From assembly GCA_013694645.1 (NCBI GenBank), contig JACDBZ010000086.1:1-9389 (forward strand): 9,389 bases of DNA, given 5' to 3'. Position 1 is the stretch's first letter. Every line of letters begins with the position of its first letter. This stretch comes from Chloroflexota bacterium (GTDB taxonomy: Bacteria; Chloroflexota; Limnocylindria; QHBO01). Shown here one piece after another: positions 5,490 through 9,389 of the stretch. The translations under genes were made by a program, and so were the position numbers. The notes under the pieces were generated by a model that saw only the letters and a list, made by a program, of their open reading frames with translations, searched no databases and was not told where the DNA came from.

Positions 5490-7073
5490 GTGACGACCAC
5501 CACCGGTGGCCTCCCCGTTCTCTGCGTGCGCGATGTGTCGAAGCGGTTCGGTGGTGTTCTGGCGCTCGACGGCGTGTCACTCGAGCTCCGCTCCGGCGAG
5601 GTTCATGCCCTGGTCGGTGAGAACGGCGCAGGGAAGTCGACGCTCATCAAGATCCTCACCGGCGTCTACCAGCCTGACGAAGGCCAGATCATCTACCGCG
5701 ACGCGGCCGTCACCTTCGCCCGCCCGCGGGACGCCCAGGCCGCCGGGATCAGCACGATCTACCAGGAAGTGAACCTCGTCCCGCTCCTGAGCGTGGCGCG
5801 GAACCTCTTTCTGGGTCATGAGCCGACGAACCGTCTCGGTCTGATCGACTTCGCGCAGATGCACCGGGACGCGCAGCTCGTCCTCGCTCGATACGGCATC
5901 GACGTGGACGTTCGCCGGCCCCTCCGACAGCTGGGCCTGGGTGTTCAGCAGATGGTGGCCATTGCCCGCGCCGTCTCGGCCGACCATCGCGTCGTGATCA
6001 TGGACGAGCCGACGTCATCGCTCGAGGCGCGCGAAGTCGAGCGACTGCTCGAGGTGGTCGACGTCCTCCGACGCGATGGTGTAGCCGTCGTCTACGTCTC
6101 GCATCGGCTCGAGGAGGTCTTCCGGCTGTGCGATCGGGTGACCGTCCTCCGCGACGGCCGCCGAATCCACACGGGGCCGCTCGCCAACATCACCCGGCTC
6201 GACCTGGTGTCGAGGATGCTCGGCCGGAAAGTCTCCGACGTCGAGCGCGCCCGCACCCGGTTCAACGAGCACGACACGACGCGGGCCGCAGAACCGATCC
6301 TCCGAGCCACCGGTCTCACCCGCCGCCATGTCCTCGATCATGTCTCCGTCGACACCCGGCCGGGGGAGGTCGTCGGCCTAGCCGGTCTCCTGGGATCAGG
6401 TCGGAGCGAAACCGCCAAGGCGATCTATGGGGCGCAGCCGCTTGACGAAGGGACCGTCGAGGTGAACGGCACGCCGCTCCGGGGCGGGTCGCCGCGCGCG
6501 GCGATCGCCGCGGGGTTGGCGCTCATCCCCGAAGACCGCAAAGCGGAGGGGATCATTCCGATGCTCTCCGTTCGCGACAACATCGTCCTGGCGGCTCTCC
6601 CCGCCCTGTCGCGGGCAGGCATCGTGTCCGAGCGTGGCCAGGACGCCGTGGTTGACCGACTGATGAGCCGTCTCAAGATCAAGGCGTCGGGCCCCGACCA
6701 GCGGGTCGGCGAACTCTCCGGTGGAAACCAGCAGAAGGTCCTCCTCGCCCGTGTCCTGTGCCTCAACCCACGGGTGCTGGTCCTCGACGACCCAACCCGG
6801 GGGATCGACGTGGGCGCGAAAGCCGAGATCCAGGCCCTCATCAGCGACCTCGCGGCCCAGGGGATGGCCGTGATCCTGATCTCGTCGGAGCTCGAGGAGG
6901 TCGTCGAAGGCTCCGACACGATCGTGGTCCTGCGGGACGGAGCTGTCGTCGGCAAGCTGGGAGGCAACGATGTCAGCGAGGACGGGGTGATGAGGCTGAT
7001 CGCGGTTGCGGCACGGGAAACCGACGTGCCAACGCCTCATCAGGCCGAGCGGGACGATCATGGCGTCCGCTGA
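5490..7073 (+). CDS. ytfR: Sugar ABC transporter ATP-binding protein, YtfR-like (two ATPase domains)
   Basis: Cytoplasmic motor of the importer, 527 residues, the normal size for a fused double-domain CUT2 sugar ATPase (RbsA/MglA/YtfR type). Domain 1: Walker A GENGAGKST at 43-51, Q-loop YQE at 91-93, signature LGLGVQQMVAIARA at 148-161, Walker B VVIMDEP with Glu173, H-loop His205. Domain 2: degenerate Walker A GLLGSGRSE at 299-307, EDRKAEG, canonical LSGGNQQ at 409-415, Walker B LDDPTRGIDVGAK with Asp434 where the catalytic Glu usually lies, and Ser in place of the H-loop His (LISSELEE). A weak second site is common in this family. The GTG at 5490 is preceded by GAGGA (5481-5485), four bases away. 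The end overlaps the first permease by 14 bp. Confidence 0.93.
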   Translation: MTTTTGGLPVLCVRDVSKRFGGVLALDGVSLELRSGEVHALVGENGAGKSTLIKILTGVYQPDEGQIIYRDAAVTFARPRDAQAAGISTIYQEVNLVPLLSVARNLFLGHEPTNRLGLIDFAQMHRDAQLVLARYGIDVDVRRPLRQLGLGVQQMVAIARAVSADHRVVIMDEPTSSLEAREVERLLEVVDVLRRDGVAVVYVSHRLEEVFRLCDRVTVLRDGRRIHTGPLANITRLDLVSRMLGRKVSDVERARTRFNEHDTTRAAEPILRATGLTRRHVLDHVSVDTRPGEVVGLAGLLGSGRSETAKAIYGAQPLDEGTVEVNGTPLRGGSPRAAIAAGLALIPEDRKAEGIIPMLSVRDNIVLAALPALSRAGIVSERGQDAVVDRLMSRLKIKASGPDQRVGELSGGNQQKVLLARVLCLNPRVLVLDDPTRGIDVGAKAEIQALISDLAAQGMAVILISSELEEVVEGSDTIVVLRDGAVVGKLGGNDVSEDGVMRLIAVAARETDVPTPHQAERDDHGVR

Positions 7074-8031
7074 CCTCGCGCCCGGCCGGCGCGAGATCCG
7101 CACGGACGCAGCCCTCGACTGGGTCGCCGAGCGCGGCGTCTATCTCGGGCTGCTGGCGCTGATCGCGTTCAACCTCATGTTCACGCCGCGCTTCGCCGAG
7201 GTTGACAACATCAGGCTCCAGTTCGTCCAGGTGGTCCCGGTCGCGATCATCGCCCTGGGGATGGCCCTCGTGATCGGCACGAAGGGAATCGACCTGTCCG
7301 TCGGCTCGGTGATGGCCATCTCGTCGGCGCTCCTCGCGCTCTTCCTGGGGTACGGCCCGATCGTCGCCATCGTTGTCGGGATCCTTGGTGGTGCGACGGT
7401 GGGGATCGTCAACGGCCTGCTGATCGCGCGCTTCGGCATTCAGCCCATCGTCGCGACGCTGGCGCTGCTCGTCGGAGGTCGCGGGCTCGCGCTCGTTCTG
7501 GCACAGGGGCGCTTGACAGAGGTCTTCGATCCGACCCTCGGCGTCATCGGCTCGGGCCGCGTCTTCGGCATCCCGATCGTGGTTCTCGTTGCCCTGGCGG
7601 TTGCGTTGGTGGTCGCGTTTCTCGTTTCACGGACGACGTTCGGGCGCTACCTGGTCGCGATCGGAGGCAATCCCGAGGCGAGCGTCCTCGCCGGCGTTCC
7701 GGTCCGGCGCACGCTCATCGTCGTGTACACCCTTTGCGCGATCCTGGCGGCCCTCGCCGGGGTGATCCAGACCGCGCGATTGAATGCCTCCGATCCGTCG
7801 TTCGTCGGCAACCTAATCGAGCTGAGCGCGATCACCGCGGTGGTCGTCGGTGGCACCCCGCTGTCCGGGGGGCGGGTTCGGATCATCGGCACACTGGCCG
7901 GCGCCATGCTCATGCAGCTAATCTCGGCGACACTCATCACCCACAACCTGCCGGACTCGGCGACGAGGATGGTCCAGGCGGTGATCATCGTGGCTGCCGT
8001 CTTCATTCAGCGACAGCGAGGCTCCGCGTGA
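7060..8031 (+). CDS. ytfT: Sugar ABC transporter permease, YtfT-like
   Basis: First of two membrane subunits, 323 residues, BPD_transp_2 family, with roughly 8-10 hydrophobic segments starting at about residue 26. The family motif GIDLSVGS is at 76-83, QPIVATLALLVGGRG at 128-141 matches YtfT, and the cytoplasmic coupling loop AIGGNPEASVLAGV is at 200-213. The ATG at 7060 gives a ~25-residue hydrophilic N-terminus. An in-frame TTG at 7006 would add 18 residues lying entirely inside the ATPase gene and is less likely. The gene starts 14 bp before the ATPase stop and ends in a GTGA overlap with the second permease. Naming it YtfT rather than another CUT2 permease rests on operon order and sequence likeness. 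Confidence 0.9.
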   Translation: MASADLAPGRREIRTDAALDWVAERGVYLGLLALIAFNLMFTPRFAEVDNIRLQFVQVVPVAIIALGMALVIGTKGIDLSVGSVMAISSALLALFLGYGPIVAIVVGILGGATVGIVNGLLIARFGIQPIVATLALLVGGRGLALVLAQGRLTEVFDPTLGVIGSGRVFGIPIVVLVALAVALVVAFLVSRTTFGRYLVAIGGNPEASVLAGVPVRRTLIVVYTLCAILAALAGVIQTARLNASDPSFVGNLIELSAITAVVVGGTPLSGGRVRIIGTLAGAMLMQLISATLITHNLPDSATRMVQAVIIVAAVFIQRQRGSA

Positions 8032-9104
8032 CGACGTCGGCACGGGGTTCGGGCGACGGCCAGGGGGGCCCCCTCTCCTCGAACGCCGTAGCGTCCGACG
8101 ATGCGGGCCGCGTCGCGACGCGCCGGGAGCGAGTGGCCGGGATCCTGCAACGGGCCGGGGCGCTGGTCGTCCTCCTCGCCGTCATCATCGTGGCTTCGCT
8201 CGTGTTCGGGGGGCGATTTGCGAGCGTCGACAACTTCCTGAACATCCTGGAGGCGAGCTCCTTCCTCGGGCTCGTCGCGGTCGGCATGACGTTCGTCATC
8301 ATCGGCGGCGGGATCGACTTGTCGGTCGGTTCGCTGCTGGCCCTGTCGGCGGTGCTCGCCGCCTACGGGTCGCAGTACGGCAGCGTCGTCGCGGTCGCAT
8401 TGCCCCTGTTCGTCTGCGGGCTCATCGGCCTCGTCAACGGTCTCCTGATCGCCCGTGCCCGCATGGCGGCGTTCATCGCGACGCTCGCGACGCTGCTCTT
8501 CGCGCGCGGGCTCGCGTTCGCCGTCTCGGACGAGGGCAACACGATCTTTCACATCAAGGCCGGCCTCGTGGTGTCCGCGCTCGGCCAGGAATCGCTCCTC
8601 GGCATCCGCCTGCCCGTCGTGATTGCCGCCACGGTCTTTCTCGCCGGCTGGCTGGCGCTGACGCGCAGTCGATACGGGACGGCGGTGACCGCGATCGGCG
8701 GCAGCGAGGACGCCTCTCGCCTGATGGGCCTCCCGATCGCGCGGGTGAAGGTGGCGATGTATCTCGTCAGCGGGTTGCTCGCCGGCTTGGCCGGCCTCTT
8801 GGTCGCGGCACGCTCGTCATCGGGTCAATCGACGATCGGCGTCGGCCTCGAGCTCCAGGCGATCGCGGCGGTCGTCATCGGCGGGACCCTCCTGACAGGA
8901 GGCGCAGGCTCGATCGCCGGCACCCTTGCCGGCGTCCTCCTGCTCAACGTCATCAACAACGTCATCAACCAGGTCGGCACGTTGAGCTCCTACTTCCAGC
9001 AGGTGGTCAGCGGCATCTTTCTGATCGTGGTGGTGCTCGTCCAGCGATATCTCAGCCGAGAGCAACGCCTTGTGAGTGAAGATCAGAATCGGGGTCAACC
9101 ATGA
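8028..9104 (+). CDS. yjfF: Second sugar ABC transporter permease, YjfF-like
   Basis: Second membrane subunit, 358 residues, BPD_transp_2 family. GIDLSVGS occurs at 95-102, preceded by FLGLVAVGMTFVI, which is close to E. coli YjfF. Other YjfF-like parts are AFIATLATLLFARG (148-161), AIGGSEDASRLMG (222-234), GVGLELQAIAAVVIGGTLLTGG (271-292) and GTLSSYFQQVVSGIFL near the end. The N-terminal ~42 residues are hydrophilic and Gly/Ser/Arg-rich, longer than in E. coli. The GTG start at 8028 overlaps the upstream TGA as GTGA and has GAGG at 8018-8021, six bases away; longer in-frame extensions would lie inside the first permease. Two different permeases, presumably a heterodimer, are a hallmark of the galactofuranose system and differ from ribose or galactose CUT2 importers that use one permease gene. 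Confidence 0.9.
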   Translation: MTTSARGSGDGQGGPLSSNAVASDDAGRVATRRERVAGILQRAGALVVLLAVIIVASLVFGGRFASVDNFLNILEASSFLGLVAVGMTFVIIGGGIDLSVGSLLALSAVLAAYGSQYGSVVAVALPLFVCGLIGLVNGLLIARARMAAFIATLATLLFARGLAFAVSDEGNTIFHIKAGLVVSALGQESLLGIRLPVVIAATVFLAGWLALTRSRYGTAVTAIGGSEDASRLMGLPIARVKVAMYLVSGLLAGLAGLLVAARSSSGQSTIGVGLELQAIAAVVIGGTLLTGGAGSIAGTLAGVLLLNVINNVINQVGTLSSYFQQVVSGIFLIVVVLVQRYLSREQRLVSEDQNRGQP

Positions 9105-9172
9105 CGCCGGCCCCGCCGGCCGGGGCCGGCTGGCACGCGGACGAGGTCGATGCGTATCGTCGGCCACTGTGA
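9101..9172 (+). other. Short reading frame of 23 codons overlapping the last permease stop
   Basis: An ATGA overlap at 9101-9104 opens a 23-residue frame (begins MTPAPPAGAGWHADE, ends at TGA 9170-9172). The overlap geometry resembles the coupled starts elsewhere in the operon, but the frame runs through the GC hairpin and codes for a Pro/Ala/Gly-rich stretch with no known likeness. It is most likely not a gene. Confidence 0.12.
9106..9130 (+). terminator. Strong GC hairpin after the importer operon
   Basis: GCCGGCCCC (9106-9114) and GGGGCCGGC (9122-9130) form a perfect 9-bp stem with a 7-base loop, starting one base after the last permease stop. There is no T-run after it, so it is either a non-canonical terminator or an RNA-stabilising 3' hairpin. 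Its core, GCCGGCCC/GGGCCGGC, is identical to the stem at 5411-5454. Confidence 0.5.
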
Positions 9173-9277
9173 CCCAAGGTCGTCGCGAGTCCTCTTGAGC
9201 CTCCGACCACAATGTCCCAGGACGCCGCCCGCTCAGGCCGTTCGAGGTTCTAAGTCCAACTCTCGCCGGCCGACGAT
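9156..9277. repeat. 10-bp inverted repeat flanking ~100 bp of non-coding DNA
   Basis: ATCGTCGGCC (9156-9165) and GGCCGACGAT (9268-9277) are exact reverse complements separated by 102 bases. The enclosed DNA has no convincing gene. It could be the end pair of a small element, part of an RNA fold, or chance in GC-rich sequence. Confidence 0.3.
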
Positions 9278-9389
9278 GGGTATGGTTGCTAGTACGGCCC
9301 CGTTACCTGCCGGGGACGCCATGGATGGCAGTGAGCGGTATCGGCCAAACGGTTGAGGTCACGGTCGGCAAGCACCCTTATCAGCACCC
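9173..9389. other. Unassigned right flank with two competing edge reading frames
   Basis: No gene can be assigned. A plus-strand frame opens with ATG 9325 (MAVSGIGQTVEVTVGK...) and is still open at the window end; upstream it is free of stops from 9199, with possible GTG/TTG starts at 9280 and 9286. A minus-strand frame enters from the right edge and stops at TAG 9291-9289 (32 codons, ending ...RPRQVTGPY). Both have only moderate third-position GC compared with the genes in the window, so neither is favoured. A small CCCCG-N8-CGGGG hairpin lies at 9298-9315. The region may be an intergenic spacer or a gene remnant. Confidence 0.25.

Noticed and set aside
7734..8027. 98-codon N-terminal extension of the second permease
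   Set aside because: It lies wholly inside the first permease in another frame; GTG 8028 has a GTGA overlap and GAGG six bases upstream.
9230..9330. Possible tRNA or attachment site suggested by GGTTC and paired stems
   Set aside because: No cloverleaf could be built on either strand: no T-arm GTTCRANNC with a matching acceptor stem.
9150..9356. 68-codon plus-strand frame after the importer
   Set aside because: Arg/Ser/Pro-rich, no recognisable motif, no ribosome binding site; it fits random open frame in GC-rich spacer.

Overview
The window is GC-rich, densely packed bacterial chromosome. GTG starts, 4-base start/stop overlaps, a lipoprotein-anchored binding protein and long hydrophilic N-termini suggest a high-GC, probably monoderm-like lineage such as Chloroflexota or Actinomycetota. 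The sequence alone does not settle the phylum. There is no rRNA, tRNA, CRISPR array or recognisable insertion sequence.

Layout: two divergent gene blocks face away from a control region at about 4154-4322. The minus-strand block runs leftward: an ArsR-type HTH regulator with a large C-terminal beta-rich domain (3176-4153), a gap of about 260 bp, galT (1824-2915), galK (673-1827), and the start of an M24-type (Xaa-Pro peptidase-like) gene that leaves the window at base 1 (1-680). The last three genes overlap by 4 and 8 bp. The plus-strand block runs rightward: a sugar-binding lipoprotein (4323-5396), a hairpin-containing gap, a double-domain sugar ABC ATPase (5490-7073) and two different permeases (7060-8031, 8028-9104). 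The last three again overlap. A strong GC hairpin sits right after the last permease, and the final ~260 bp have no gene I can assign.

The transporter's gene order (binding protein, ATPase, permease, second permease) and protein sequences match the galactofuranose importer YtfQ-YtfR-YtfT-YjfF of E. coli. Its pairing with galactokinase and galactose-1-phosphate uridylyltransferase makes a coherent import-and-catabolism unit: galactose or galactofuranose enters by the ABC importer, is phosphorylated by GalK and exchanged onto UDP by GalT. No galE, galM or galactofuranosidase is visible, so those steps must be encoded elsewhere.

The less ordinary parts are the regulator, which joins an ArsR-like HTH to a probable sugar-sensing beta domain instead of a metal site, a candidate operator (GGATA-N7-TATCC) in the divergent region, and the coupling of an M24 peptidase-like gene to galK.
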